From: Onthophagus taurus
Lineage: Eukaryota; Arthropoda; Insecta; Coleoptera; Scarabaeidae
Direction of reading: 5' to 3'
DNA length: 64,000 nt
NCBI RefSeq assembly: GCF_036711975.1
Contig: NC_091976.1
Span: 32,860,001-32,924,000 of the forward strand
Below the pieces are notes generated by a model. The model was not told the DNA's origin and ran no database searches. It saw only the letters and a list, made by a program, of their open reading frames with translations. Positions within the stretch are counted from its first letter, which is position 1; each line of letters opens with the position of its first letter. Shown here piece by piece: positions 1 through 11,835 of the stretch. The position numbers and the translations under genes were made by a program.

Positions 1-890
1 GATTATATTTATGGAAATTAAGTAATGACTTATATATCAAATTAAAGCTTAAAGTATGTATTTTGAGATGATATATAATAATTTGTATGTTAACTATATG
101 AAATTTTGAGATATCTGGAGATAACGATGCTCGCTTTCGCTTATTTTTATTAAGAAAATGATGTAATTCAAAAAATCGTACCGATTATATTTATGGAAAT
201 TAAGTAATGATTTATATATCAAATTAAAGCTAAAACTATCTATTTTGAGATTATTCATAATAATTTGTGTGTTAACTATATGAAATTTTGAGATATCCGG
301 AGATAACGATGCCCGTTTTAGCGTCTTTTCATATAAAAAAAACGATGTAATTCAAAAAATCGTACAGACTATATTTATGGAAATTAAGTAATGATTCATA
401 TATCAAATTGAAGCTAAAACTATCTATTTTGAGATGATATATAATAATTTGTATGTTAACTATATGAAATTTTGAGATATCTGGAGATAACGATGTTCGC
501 TTTAGCATATTTTTATAAAAAAAAATGATGTTATTTAAAAAATCGTACCGACTATACTTATGGAAATTAAGTAATGACTTATATATCAAATTAAAGCTTA
601 AAGTATATATTTTGAGATGATACATAATAATTTGTGTATTAACTATATAAAATTTTGAGATATCCGGAGATAACGATACTCGCTTTAGCATATTTTTATA
701 AAAAAAATGATGTAATTCAAAAAATCGTACCGACTATATTTACAGAAATTAAATAATGACTTATATATCAAATTAAAGCTAAATCTATCTATTTTCAGAT
801 GATACATAATACTTTGTGTATTAACTATATGAAATTTTGAGATATCCGGAGATAACGATGCACGCTTTAGCTTATTTTTATAAAAAATGT
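1..890. repeat. Tandem satellite, ~182-bp unit
   Basis: About five head-to-tail copies of a very AT-rich unit; landmarks such as ATTTATGGAAATTAAGTAATG recur near 8, 190, 374, 557 and 737. Each unit ends with a conserved GGAGATAACGATG stretch. The array runs off the left edge, so its full size is unknown. Open frames on the minus strand here are products of the repetition and I do not treat them as genes. Confidence 0.93.
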
Positions 891-1417
891 GTAAAAACTG
901 TAAAAAAGAAACAACCAAATATAACTATAACTGCACAAATAGTTCTTGGAACGATTCTCATTTAAATAAATACGTAACTTATTTTAATATTTGCTTTACC
1001 CAGATATTTCGGTGACACGCTTTGGTAAATTTACAGTTTGTCATTCATATCGCTGCAGTATCCACTTGGAAAATCCATCCCTTTTATTTTAGTTTCTTTA
1101 TTCTCGTATAACTCACCATTCCGATTGTTAACTTTTACGGTGATATTGCGTCATTCTTTGTTTTGTTGTTTTCTAATCTCTTTTTAAAACCACAAGATTA
1201 AATCTTATCGCTTCAGAAATTAATTGAATAAAAACATATTTTCGTATCGTTTCACGTTTTTTTATGTGCAAAACGTGTTAATTATTGAATAGGTTATAGA
1301 TTAAATTAAAAAGAAACATGTGTTTTTATCAAGATTAAATTTAAATAAATTTTTATTCTGATTATCAAGAAATTAATATAAATTTTTATATAAACTTTAA
1401 TTATAACTTAAAAAGTT
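891..1417. other. Intergenic, no feature seen
   Basis: AT-rich sequence between the left satellite and the 3' end of the DUF4806 gene. I see no coding potential or recognisable element. It should contain the 3' UTR of the minus-strand gene. Confidence 0.5.
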
Positions 1418-2235
1418 TTAATTTTTTTTAGATTTGAGTCGTAGACGATCTTGAGCATGGGAAAACCACAACATCGTCGCTCTTTGAATATCGCATTCTT
1501 TCGCGTTAGCATGCGTCATTAAAACAGCGTCTCTAACAGCGTTATTTAGTTTCATATTTCTTAGGCAGTGTTTTCCATTCGCTCCGGTCCAACATATTTT
1601 TGCGGCTAATGTTGTGGTACAAAGTTTGTTCCAAATTTTTCTTGTTGTTGCTTCGACGGTTTTTCCCCCAATTTTTCCCATGATTACTACCTAAATTTAA
1701 AAGATAAAATTTAAAATAATCAACAAATTATTTATTAAGTACTAATTCGTTGTAATTCCATTTGATTTTGATGTATTCCTCGATCGCCAAGAATTCTTTT
1801 AAAGAGTTTGCTGGTTGGGAAAAATCAATCTCTGGGATATGTTCACCACAAGCTACAGAAAGTATAAGATCAACACTTTTTTGAAGTTTTATTAACATCG
1901 CCTTGTTTTCGATCACGTTTTGAATCAAATTTTCAAGGATTATTTCTAAAAAAGACCAATTTATTAACACATTTTAGACCAATTTTGAATTTCTTACTTA
2001 CTTGTACTTTCAGAATAAACTGGATCTATTAAGAATAATCCATCAGTTTTACTAGATCCGGATTCTGGAGATTTTACATTAATGTTTTCTTCCTCGTCTA
2101 CATATTTAAGTAATTTATTTATTAATCACTTAAAATAATCAATTTCTTACCTCTTATTGAGTTATCTATATCCGATTTTAACTCAATGTCCATTGAGGTA
2201 ATTTCCTCGAATACATTTTCAAAATTATGAGACAT
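1418..2235 (-). CDS. DUF4806 domain-containing protein
   Basis: Four-exon gene: 2235-2151, 2097-2002, 1945-1743 and 1690-1418, all with GT/AG introns; the spliced frame is 657 bp (218 aa). The N-terminal ~100 residues are acidic and unstructured-looking. Residues from about 108 to the end match the insect DUF4806 pattern: a leader helix, then MGKIGGKTVEATTRK, then LAAKICWTGANGKHCLRNMKL, then a C-terminal helix. The join between exons 3 and 4 restores the expected 'LVxxMxKIGGK' block, which supports the splice model; exon 3 otherwise reads on only six more codons. The domain is common in insects, often in lineage-specific or transposon-associated proteins, and its function is unknown. It is divergent from IFT43, 340 bp away, so a shared promoter region is likely. 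Confidence 0.78.
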
Positions 2236-2575
2236 ATTTTAAAAATTTTACCCAGAAAACACGTTGAATTGTAAGAGAGTTATAAAATAACACGTTTATT
2301 TTATATTAAAAGGTTTTTTTGGGTGTTTTCGAAAAAACTCGTTTTAAACAGCGCCATCTATTTTTTAAAGAACTTTTCTGAATTTAAAGAAAATAATAAA
2401 TTTCTTTTTATAACATTAAATTTTAAGACATTTTAATAATAATTTATTAACTTATAATATTAATACTAAACAATATAATCATTTTTAAACTAATTTAAAC
2501 AATAACTCAAACAGTTTCCTTTTTTATCACAGTCAACGTCAAATTTGTTTGTCAATAACCTCAAATACAAACATC
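2236..2575. promoter_or_regulatory. Probable bidirectional promoter region
   Basis: The 340 bp between two divergent start codons (DUF4806 gene at 2235, IFT43 at 2576). No TATA box or clear initiator was identified; the call rests on the head-to-head layout only. Confidence 0.4.
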
Positions 2576-3320
2576 ATGAATTTCGACGACGATTTAGATT
2601 TTATTTCGGGAAAAAAGGTAAAATTTATTTAGTTTCAACTAATTTTTCACTTATTAAATAAATTTTAGGTGTCTGCTTTACAAGGTCGAAGATCCGGAGG
2701 TAAAGATAGTAATAAATCGGATTCTTTGGATGATGAACCAAGTAATTCACCACCGGAGGCTTTAATGTACGCTAGAAAAACTGGGAAATGGGCTGAGGAT
2801 AGTGCGAAATCTGGAAAGTACGATTTTAATTTGTTAGTTAATTAAAATTTGTATAAAAATTTTGATTTTAGGCGTAAAAATTCAACAAACATCATTGAAT
2901 TGTATGTAAAAAGATAAAAAATTTTTTTAATCAAACCAAGTTTATTTTAGGGAACGCTTCCAATCGGAAAAACACGAATCAGATGAAGATGATATCCCAA
3001 TAATACCTGATATTGAAGATTTTCAAGATGATAGTAGCAGCCCAATTGATGATCAAAATCTTGTGTATGCCCAAATTAATTGATTTTATAAAAAAATAAT
3101 GGTTACATGTTTTAGTTCCCATGGATTTAAATCAACTTATAAAGAACTTGACTCAGAATTGGTTAAAATAGAGACTCACCAACAATTTGTAAATAAATCA
3201 AAGATTGATTTATCTTTATTAACATCAAAATTAATCCCCGAAAAGGATATTAAAGAAAATGATGAGATTTGGACGATTGAGAGTTTATTTGAGAACGTTA
3301 TGTCATTCGTAAATACTTAA
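2576..3320 (+). CDS. IFT43: Intraflagellar transport protein 43 homolog
   Basis: Five exons: 2576-2617, 2669-2817, 2872-2901, 2951-3064 and 3116-3320; spliced CDS 540 bp, 179 aa, all junctions in phase. Known family role: a small IFT-A subunit for retrograde transport in cilia. Visible family features are a poly-acidic N-terminus, a central DDIPIIPDIEDFQ block, and the C-terminal signature with the pattern IDLSLLTSKLIPEKDIKENDE followed by W and a terminal LFENV helix. Human IFT43 is slightly longer (about 210 aa). Donor 3065 is chosen over 3063 because only it keeps the frame into the last exon. In insects cilia occur in sensory neurons and sperm, so expression is probably restricted; that is inference. 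Confidence 0.9.
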
Positions 3321-3445
3321 TTAGATTAAGAATTATTTATATTTTTTAAAATCGCAAATACGGTTAGAGGTTAAATTCTATCAACCTCTATTTTTATCCA
3401 AAGCACAAACACTTTCAGTTTAATCTTAAACTTCTTTTAAACAAG

Positions 3446-5313
3446 ATGCTTACAATAATTTTTATTTTTCTATTGTTAACATTATTGTTTATAAAAATCG
3501 TTCAAACACAAAAATATTGGAGTAGACGAGGAGTTATCCATGGCTCTTTATTGCAAGATTTCGTTCGAGTTTTTATTAAAAGAGAATCATTTTGCGAAGC
3601 TCTTATTAGAGTTTATACAACATTTCCTAATTCGAGGTAAAAATTTAAATAAATTATAAAATGTCAATTCTAACCTCTCAAACTTGCGAAATGACACATG
3701 TCAATGAAAGTTTAATTATCAAATTTACAATAAATAATTAGTGTTTTCAATTGATTACACTTAATGTTAAACGTTATATATATATATGATAAATATATAT
3801 AAATAAATAAATGTTTATAAATAAATTATATTAAAAAAATTTTTTTTTCAAATTTATGTTGGTAATAAAACTTATTGACGTTTAAAATCGATCATAACCT
3901 CACTTTTTTAAATTTAAATTTTTTTTAAATTCCAGTTTTGTTGGATTATCTCAAACTCTTCTCCCCGATTTAGTTCTTACAAACATAGATTTAATAAAAG
4001 AAATTTGTATAAAAGATTTCGATCATTTCACTGACCACAGATGGTTCATCCCGGATGGTGTTGATGAATTATGGTCAAAAAATTTGTTTGCATTAAAAGG
4101 AATCGAATGGAAACACATGAGAACAACGCTAAGCCCGTGTTTTACATCAAACAAAATGAAAATACTTTATAATTTAATCGCTGAATGTTCTCAAACTCAC
4201 CTCGAATTTTATTCAAATAAAATAAGTAACATAAAAACCGTCGAGTTAAGTGATATCTTTACACGTTATACGACTGATATTATAGCAACGGTCGCTTTTG
4301 GTTTAAAAAGTGATTCAATTACGAATAAAAATAATGATTTTTATGTGATGGGGGAGAAATCGACTTCTTTTGGATTTTCAACAAAAATTTTTATGTTGTT
4401 ATACACGATAATGCCTGCAATTCCGAAAATGTTGGGTTTAACATTTTTGAATAGAAAAGTAAGCGAAATATTTAAAAGGACTGTAAATGATACTATTAAA
4501 CTAAGAGAAGAAAAAGGAATTTTTCGGCCAGATATGATTCATATATTATTAGAAGCTCGAAAACATCGAATTAAAGAAGATGAAAATCAAACGATAAACG
4601 AGAACGAATTCGCTGTTGTTAACGAAATGTTAAAAGGGGGTTACAAAAAGCCTTTTATTACCAATAATGATATTGCATCTCAAGCTGTAATATTTTTCTT
4701 TGCCGGTTTTCACACAGTTTCAGTTTTATTATGTTTCATGGCTTACGAACTCGCTTTAAATCCACAAATACAAAAGAGATTACAGCAAGAAATCGACGAA
4801 ACTTTAAATAAATGTAAAGGAAAAATAAATTACGAATCATTAATCGGAATGAAATACATGGACATGGTTGTAACCGAAACTTTTAGAAAATGGCCTCCAG
4901 TTATCGGTGTTGATAGAGCTTGTACAAAAAAATACACCTTTAAACCTACAAATAATAACGAAAAATCATTAAAAATTTATCCGGGTGAATTAATTTGGAT
5001 TCCGGTTGGTGCTATTCATCGAGATCCAAAATTTTACCCAAATCCCGATGAATTCAACCCCGAGAGATTTAACGAATACAATAAAGACAAAATTAAACCG
5101 TACACTTTTTTACCGTTTGGATTGGGACCAAGAAATTGTATCGGATCTCGATTAGCTTTGTTAGAAATAAAAATGTTTTTCTTTTTTATTTTAACTAAAT
5201 TTGAATTTGTTCCAAATCAAAAAACCGATAGAAATTTAAAATTAAAGAAGTCATCGTTTAATTTGCTGGAAGCGAAAGAAATTTGGGTTGATTTAAAATT
5301 ACGTGATTTATAA
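3446..5313 (+). CDS. Cytochrome P450, clan 3 (CYP9-like)
   Basis: Two exons, 3446-3636 and 3936-5313; spliced frame 1569 bp, 522 aa, normal for a microsomal P450. The N-terminus is a hydrophobic membrane anchor (about residues 1-20). C-helix WxxxR is present (WKHMR), ExxR is E378-x-x-R381, and PERF reads FNPERF. The heme loop is FLPFGLGPRNCIG with ligand C465. The strings MRTTLSPCFTSNKM and FGLGPRNCIG are typical of CYP9/CYP6 proteins; subfamily cannot be fixed by eye. The oddity is the I-helix: AGFHT at 320-324, where the family usually has D or E at position 323. The frame is intact. The family oxidises xenobiotics or endogenous lipophilic compounds in the ER with P450 reductase. Confidence 0.92.
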
Positions 5314-5394
5314 TATATTGTCACATAAAATTTTTTGTAAGCACAAAAGAGTTTTATTCTTTAACTATGCCAAAACATAGGACCTCTCGACTGA

Positions 5395-8300
5395 GAGATC
5401 GATATCATTCATTTGATGTTTTGGAAAATAAATCAAGCATATAAAATTTTAATTTATACTCACTTCGCCGAGGTCGCTTGCGGGCGAGGCGCTAGATATT
5501 TAGTTATATGAACGTAAATCCAATATAAATAATCGTTTTTAGTGCTTCGCCCGCAAGCAACCTCGGCGGTGTTAGACGATATGGTTCATTTGATGTTTTG
5601 GAAACTAAACCAAGCACACAACATTTCAATTTATACTCACTTCGCCGAGGTCGCTTGCGGGCGAGGCGCTAGATATTTAGTTATATGAACGTAAATCTAG
5701 TATAAATAATCGATTCTTGTGCCTCGCCCGCAAGCGACCTCGGCGGTGTTAGACGATATGGTTCATTTGATGTTTTGGAAACTAAACCAAGCACACAACA
5801 TTTCAATTTGTACTCACTTCGCCGAGGTCGCTTGCGGGCGAGGCGCTAGATATTTAGTTATATGAACGTAAATCTAGTATAAATAATCGATTTTTGTGCT
5901 TCGCCCGCAAGCAACCTCGGCGGTGTTAGACGATATGGTTCATTTGATGTTTTGGAAACTAAACCAAGCACACAACACTTCAATTTATACTCACTTCGCC
6001 GAGGTCGCTTGCGGGCGAGGCGCTAGAGTCTTCCAAAACTAACTGATAATGTTGTGTTGATATATTAAGTCTGCCGCCTCGCCCGCAAGCGATCTCGGCG
6101 ATTTGAGATGATACCGTTCATTTGATGTTTTGGAAAGTAAATCAAGCAAACAAAATTTTAATTTATACTCACTTCGCCGAGGTCGCTTGCGGGCGAGGCG
6201 CTAGATATTTAGTTATATGAATGTAAATCTAGTATAAATAATCGATTCTTGCGCCTCGCCTGCAAGCGACCTCGGCGGTGTTGGACGATATGGTTCATTT
6301 GATGTTTTGGAAACTAAACCAAGCACACAACACTTCAATTTATACTCACTTCGCCGAGGTCGCTTGCGGGCGAGGCGCTAGAGTCTTCCAAAACTAACTG
6401 ATAATGTTGTGTTGATATATTAAGTCTGCCGCCTCGCCCGCAAGCGATCTCGGCGATTTGAGATGATACCGTTCATTTGATGTTTTGGAAAGTAAATCAA
6501 GCATACAACATTTTAATTTATACTCACTTCGCCGAGGTCGCTTGCGGGCGAGGCGCTAGATATTTAGTTATATGAACGTAAATCTAGTATAAATAATCGA
6601 TTCTTGTACCTCGCCCGCAAGCGACCTCGGCGATGTTAGACGATATGGTTCATTTGATGTTTTGGAAACTAAACCAAGCACACAACATTTTAATTTATAC
6701 TCACTTCGCCGAGGTCGCTTGCGGGCGAGGCGCTAGATATTTAGTTATATGAACGTAAATTTAGTATAAATAATCGATTCTTGTGCCTCGCCCTCAAGCA
6801 ACTTCGGCGGTGTTAGACGATATGGTTCATTTGATGTTTTTAAAACAAAACCAAGCACACAACATTTTAATTTATACTCACTTCGCCGAGGTCGCTTGCG
6901 GGCGAGGCGCTAGATATTTAGTTATATGAATGTAAATCTAGTATAAATAATCGATTCTTGTGCTTCGCCCGGAAGCAACCTCGGCGGTGTTAGACGATAA
7001 TGATTCATTTGATGTTTTGGAAACTAAACCAAGCACACAACATTTCAATTTATACTCACTTCGCCGAGGTCGCTTGCGGGCGAGGCGCTAGATGTTTAGT
7101 TATATGAATGTAAATCTAGTATAAATAATCGATTCTTGCGCCTCGCTCGCAAGGGACTTCGGCGGTGTTAGACGATATGGTTCATTTGATGTTTTGGAAA
7201 CTAAACCAAGCACACAACTGTCACAAACTAGCTCTCGAGAACTTCTCGTTTCCCGTAGTGGGTTTCCTAGCTAGGTCCACGGAGCGGCTCGCGTACCCAA
7301 CTGTCCACGCACTACCGTTTTCTTGATAGCTAGCAATGACTGAGTTAGGGTTTGGCACACTGCATTCGTTCACTTGAAAGCGAACGGCAGTAATTTGAAA
7401 TTAAGAATAAAAATAGATTGAAAGAAAACGAAATTTCACTGCTAAAGAATAAGTTTGCTTTATTTTTGAACAAGAACGTATTATATTATATATAAAAAAA
7501 ACAACTGACAAAGATTTTAAAAAGTAAAAATTACATGACATAAGCTATTCAACAACATCATTACGAAATTTGCCGAGGTGGTTAGCAGGTTCAATGAGAA
7601 ATCGGAAGTTTAAGATTTTAATAACGCTTACCCGTTTGTTAAAGTAAAATATTCATCGAAGAAAGAGAATCCAATTCAACGAATTTTATAACTAAATTGC
7701 TATAAGTTCAAATCGCACGACTCGAATTTAAAAACACAACAAAAACTTTAATTTCCCGGTTTCGCCCGATGCTTTTCTGTTCCAATCCCGTAACCGACTC
7801 CCCGATTTTTTCTTCATTTCTTCCCTGCTCCATCTACTCTAACTGCCACCTCGGCACATTCCTGCCAGAACCGCCTACGTAGTATTTAGTCTGGACCCTC
7901 GGTTCTCAAGACGCAACTTCGTAATTAAATTACAAAGTTCTGCCTGTATTGCGTTTTATTATTTTTTTTTAATCGCTTTCGAATCCCAAAATGCGGTTTG
8001 TTACACAACATTTCAATTTATACTCACTTCGCCGAGGTCGCTTGCGGGCGAGGCGCTAGATATTTAGTTATATGAACGTAAATCTAGTATAAATAACCGA
8101 TTCTTGTGCCTCGCCCGCAAGCGACCTCGGCGGTGTTAGACGATATGGTTCATTTGATGTTTTGGAAACTAAACCAAGCACACAACATTTCAATTTGTAC
8201 TCACTTCGCCGAGGTCGCTTGCGGGCGAGGCGCTAGATATTTAGTTATATGAATGTAAATCTAGTATAAATAATCGATTCTTGCGCCTCGCCCGCAAGCG

Positions 8301-9185
8301 ACCTCGGCGGTGTTAGACGATATGGTTCATTTGATGTTTTGGAAACTAAACCAAGCACACAACATTTCAGTTTGTACTCACTTCGCCGAGGTCGCTTGCG
8401 GGCGAGGCGCTAGATATTTAGTTATATGAATGTAAATCTAGTATAAATAATCGATTCTTGCGCCTCGCCCGCAAGCGACCTCGGCGGTGTTAGACGATAT
8501 GGTTCATTTGATGTTTTGGAAATAAAACCAAGCACACAACATTTCAATTTATACTCACTTCGCCGAGGTCGCTTGCGGGCGAGGCGCTAGATATTTAGTT
8601 ATATGAACGTAAATCTAGTATAAATAATCGATTTTTGTGCTTCGCCCGCAAGCAACCTCGGCCGTGTTAGACGAGATGGTTCATTTGATGTTTTTGAAAC
8701 AAAACCAAGCACACAACATTTCAATTTATACTCACTTCGCCGAGGTTGCTTGCGGGCGAGGCGCTAGATATTAAGTTATATGAACGTAAATCTAGTATAA
8801 ATAATCGATTCTTGTGCCTCTCCCGCAAGCGACCTCGGCAGTGTTAGACGATATGGTTCATTTGATGTTTTGGAAACTAAAGTAAGCGCACAACATTTCA
8901 ATATATACTCACTTCGCCGAGCTCGCTTGCGGGCGAGGCGCTAGATATTTAGTTATATGAATGTAAATCTAGTATAAATAATCGATTCTTGTGCCTTGCC
9001 CGCAAGCGACCTCGGCCGTGTTAGACGATATGGTTCATTTAATGTTTTGGAAACAAAACCAAGCACACAACATTTTAATTTATACTCACTTCGCCGAGGT
9101 CGCTTGCGGGCGAGGCTCTAGAGTCTTCCAAAACTGATTATGTTGTGTTGATATATTAAGTCTGCCGCTTCGCCCACAAGCGCCC
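5395..9185. repeat. 177-bp palindromic satellite array
   Basis: About 17 tandem copies of a ~177-bp unit. Each has a left arm beginning CGCCGAGGTCGCTTGCGG, a ~54-nt loop, and the reverse-complementary right arm, so each unit could form a hairpin with a 26-bp stem. Two loop types exist: the common one (ATATTTAGTTATATGAACG) and a rarer one (GTCTTCCAAAACTAACTGAT near 6027, 6383 and 9121). The rare type recurs as part of a near-identical two-unit block (5993-6170 and 6347-6525), a higher-order repeat. The array is interrupted at 7219-8005 by a separate insertion. Confidence 0.95.
7219..8005. mobile_element. Probable solo LTR inserted in the 177-bp array
   Basis: A 787-bp non-repeat block interrupts one satellite unit. 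It starts TGTCACAAAC and ends GTTTGTTACA, that is TG...CA ends with a short imperfect inverted repeat, and is flanked by CAAC on both sides (7215-7218 and 8006-8009). Removing the block plus one CAAC restores a normal satellite unit. This fits an LTR left after recombination between two LTRs. No coding sequence is seen. A short-TIR DNA element is the alternative, since up to 7 bp of flank could be assigned to the duplication. Confidence 0.6.
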
Positions 9186-9740
9186 TCAAGACAAGAGTAT
9201 ACCAGTAGAAGAAGTCTTCCAAGTTAATACAGGTAAATTAAAGTCGCCAACTACGAAGATGACATCATCTGGATTACGATCATTAATCCTCTGCAGCTGT
9301 AGAAGAAAGCTGTCGATCTCAACAGTATCATTGGAAGGCAGATAAACAACACGACAAAACAAGCGACATTAGAGACACAGGAATACTCCTTTTGGCCGCC
9401 ACAAGAACACCACCTCCATCGAGCTTGGTAGATAAAGAAGATCTGTCACAACGGTAGGTCACATATCTATCGCGGAGAATCTTCCCACTAAGCACTGAGT
9501 CGTTCAAAAATGTCTCCGTAAGAAGTATAAAATCGTATTAACGCTGTGGAAATTAATAAAACATTTAGTGGTTTTCGTATGTAGACTACGGACGTTTTGG
9601 TAGTAAAAAGACCAGACCATACAAGATTAAGAGAAAATCACCAAAAAAAAATCACATCTTAGAGTCTCAACAAATCAACATGAGACTTTATAATCACCAT
9701 CCTCGATCTGTCATCCTTGCGGGCATGAACAACGCAATTT
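9186..9740 (-). pseudogene. APE-type non-LTR retrotransposon fragment (CR1/Jockey-like)
   Basis: Reverse-strand translation gives the start of an exonuclease-endonuclease-phosphatase domain: YYQNVRSLHTK near 9610-9580, then LLTETFLND, GGGVLVAAK, and the catalytic loop VVGDFNLP near 9250-9230. These carry the expected Asn, Glu and Asp-Asn catalytic positions of retrotransposon endonucleases. The frame is broken at least twice (near 9540 and 9365), so it is dead. A further open piece (NCVVHARKDDRSRM, 9730-9690) may be the end of the upstream ORF. The right end stops where the 177-bp array begins. Confidence 0.75.
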
Positions 9741-11317
9741 TTAGTCCATATATACAGGGTGATTCACATAAGAACCGACACAGAGCAGAGACATGTAGAG
9801 GACAATAAATTAAGATGATTTAACGCAACTTATCTCTATACTAAGTTGTACCCCTGAGGAGTTATAGGCCTTCAAAGTTGGGTCTTACATTTTTAAAATA
9901 TTGAATATCTTCGTAATACATTAAGCTAGAGAAACCAAATTTGGTATACGTTATGAGTGTACCGAGGGTATTAATTGGTAGCAAGTTGAGGCATTCCAAA
10001 GGATTGATTAAGGGTGATGGTCCCCTAAATTTTGACAGATTTTTTTAACCTTTTGGTGGTTTTAATGCATTATTACCTCATTTCATGTGGAATTTAATTC
10101 TAAAACTTTTCTTACTCTTATTGTTTTTTAAAAAACTTTGTCGTTTTCATAAAAAACTTAAATAACTAAAGACACTTATTTCGTAATTTTATTTAAAATA
10201 AGCGGAAATACAGTAGTCGGCTATGAAATTGTACGTCAAACTTGACAAATAGATTATAAAGTTATTTGACAACAAGGTTTTATAACCTATTTGTCAAGTT
10301 TGACATACAATTTCACAGCCGACTACTGAATTTTCGATGATTTTAAGTAGCTTTAACGAAATACGTGTCTTTAGTTATTTCAGTTTTTTATGAAAACGAC
10401 AATGTTTTTTAAAAAATTATAAGAGTAAAAAAAGTTTTAGAATTAAATTCCACATGAAATGAAGTAGTAAATTATTATATCCGCCAACGGGTTAAAAAAA
10501 TATGTTAAAATTTATAGTACCATCACCCTTAATCAACCCTTTGAAATGCCTCAATTGAGATCAATTTGCTACCAATTAATATCCTTGGTACACTCATAAC
10601 GTATACCAAAGTTGGTTCTTCTAGCTTAATTTATTACGAAGATATTGAACTTTTTAAAAATTTAAGAGCCAACTTTGAAGGCCTATAATTCCTCAGGTGT
10701 ACAACTTCGTATAGAGGTAAGTTACTTTAAGGCTCCTTAACCGAGTTTGTCACCGTAGATTTCGAATTACTTCCTTATTTATTAATGGATTGGATTAATT
10801 TATCATTTGTCATGTTTCTACAATAGTTATGAATCCGGGACAAGAACAGAAAATGAAATTTGAAGAAAAATATTGCCTTATTTTTGAAAATAGTAAGATT
10901 TTTACGATTTTTCTTCTTGGCCCGGATGTAAAACAATAAAATAGAAACATTATTCCTGTAGCACTTTTACGAAATATTAATAATAAACCCGTAATTAGTA
11001 ATTTACGGTTTTACATTAAATTTTAATATTTTGGAATATATTTTACTTCCCGGATCTCACGAGCGATGATTGGTTAATGAAAAAAACATGTGGGCTGGCT
11101 ATGTGAATCTCTGGCGAGTGGTTTGTAACGTAAAAAAACCGCAGACATAGATAAAAAACAAGTTTGTAGACATAGTTCTTGTCTACCGACTGCATACTAT
11201 GAAAGGGGAGGAAGCTTACTTTTTCTGATATCGTGCTATACAATGTTCTGATTATCGATTTGCGCGTAAATACGAACCAAAAGTGTATTTTTATATTATT
11301 ATTATTTTATATAAATA

Positions 11318-11835
11318 CAGGGTGATTCTCAACCTATACGCATAAACTTGGAGATTTACTACTCACGACGAATAATGACTAATAGGCAAAAAAATTTTTA
11401 GTAAAAGATTTTTTGTTTCATAGATATCCGTGATATTAACTATCAAGAATACATAGAACATTTTAAAATAACATCACAGCAAGTGTTCGACGTGATTTCC
11501 CATATTTTCTATCAATTGGCCTCCCGGAATCCACGATCTCCCATTAGCGCGGTCTAAACCAGGGTGTTGGCGAATTGTCTGGGCAGCAGCATGTAAATGA
11601 TTTTGCAATATTGGCTCAGTATTAACTTCCGTTACGTACACTTTGCTTTTTAAGTGACCCGACAAGTAAAAATCAAGAGGGTTAAGGCTGGGCGATCACG
11701 GTAGCCAGGTCATTGGACCATCTCGACCTATTCATTTTCCAGGAAACACATTATTTAGATTTAGAGAAACTAAAAAACTTTTACTAATAATGAATAAATC
11801 CTCGAGTTTATGTGTATAGGTTGAGAATCACCCTG
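11318..11835. mobile_element. Nested mariner-like element, 518 bp
   Basis: Ends CAGGGTGATTCTCAACCTAT and its near-exact reverse complement, with TA flanks at 11316-11317 and 11836-11837. It lies inside the TTAA element and contains the C-terminal remnant of a transposase on the minus strand, so it is an internally deleted copy of a once-autonomous element. The first 11 bases of its TIR equal those of the outer foldback element, so the two are probably related families. Confidence 0.85.
11468..11760 (-). pseudogene. Mariner-like transposase, C-terminal remnant
   Basis: Minus-strand reading gives a decayed WIGRDGPMTWLP segment, then SPSLNPLDFYLSGHLKSKVY and a terminal NHVEHLL. This is the 'PRSPDLNPLDFFLWG ... 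GHFEHLL' end of mariner-type DDE transposases, carrying the third catalytic Asp. There are in-frame stops in the W-I-G and W-L-P-R segments, so it is inactive. It supports the Tc1/mariner assignment of the 518-bp element around it. Confidence 0.75.

Noticed and set aside
329-918. Minus-strand ORFs of 120 and 77 aa
   Set aside because: They are repeated translations of the 182-bp satellite (same peptide twice), without start context or any domain.
5460-9110. CENP-B box in the 177-bp unit
   Set aside because: TTCGCCGAGGTCG… lacks the required A and CGGG spacing of the consensus.
5395-9185. CRISPR-like array (short palindromic repeat with spacers)
   Set aside because: Spacers are the same from unit to unit, unit length is 177 bp, there are no cas genes, and the genome is eukaryotic.
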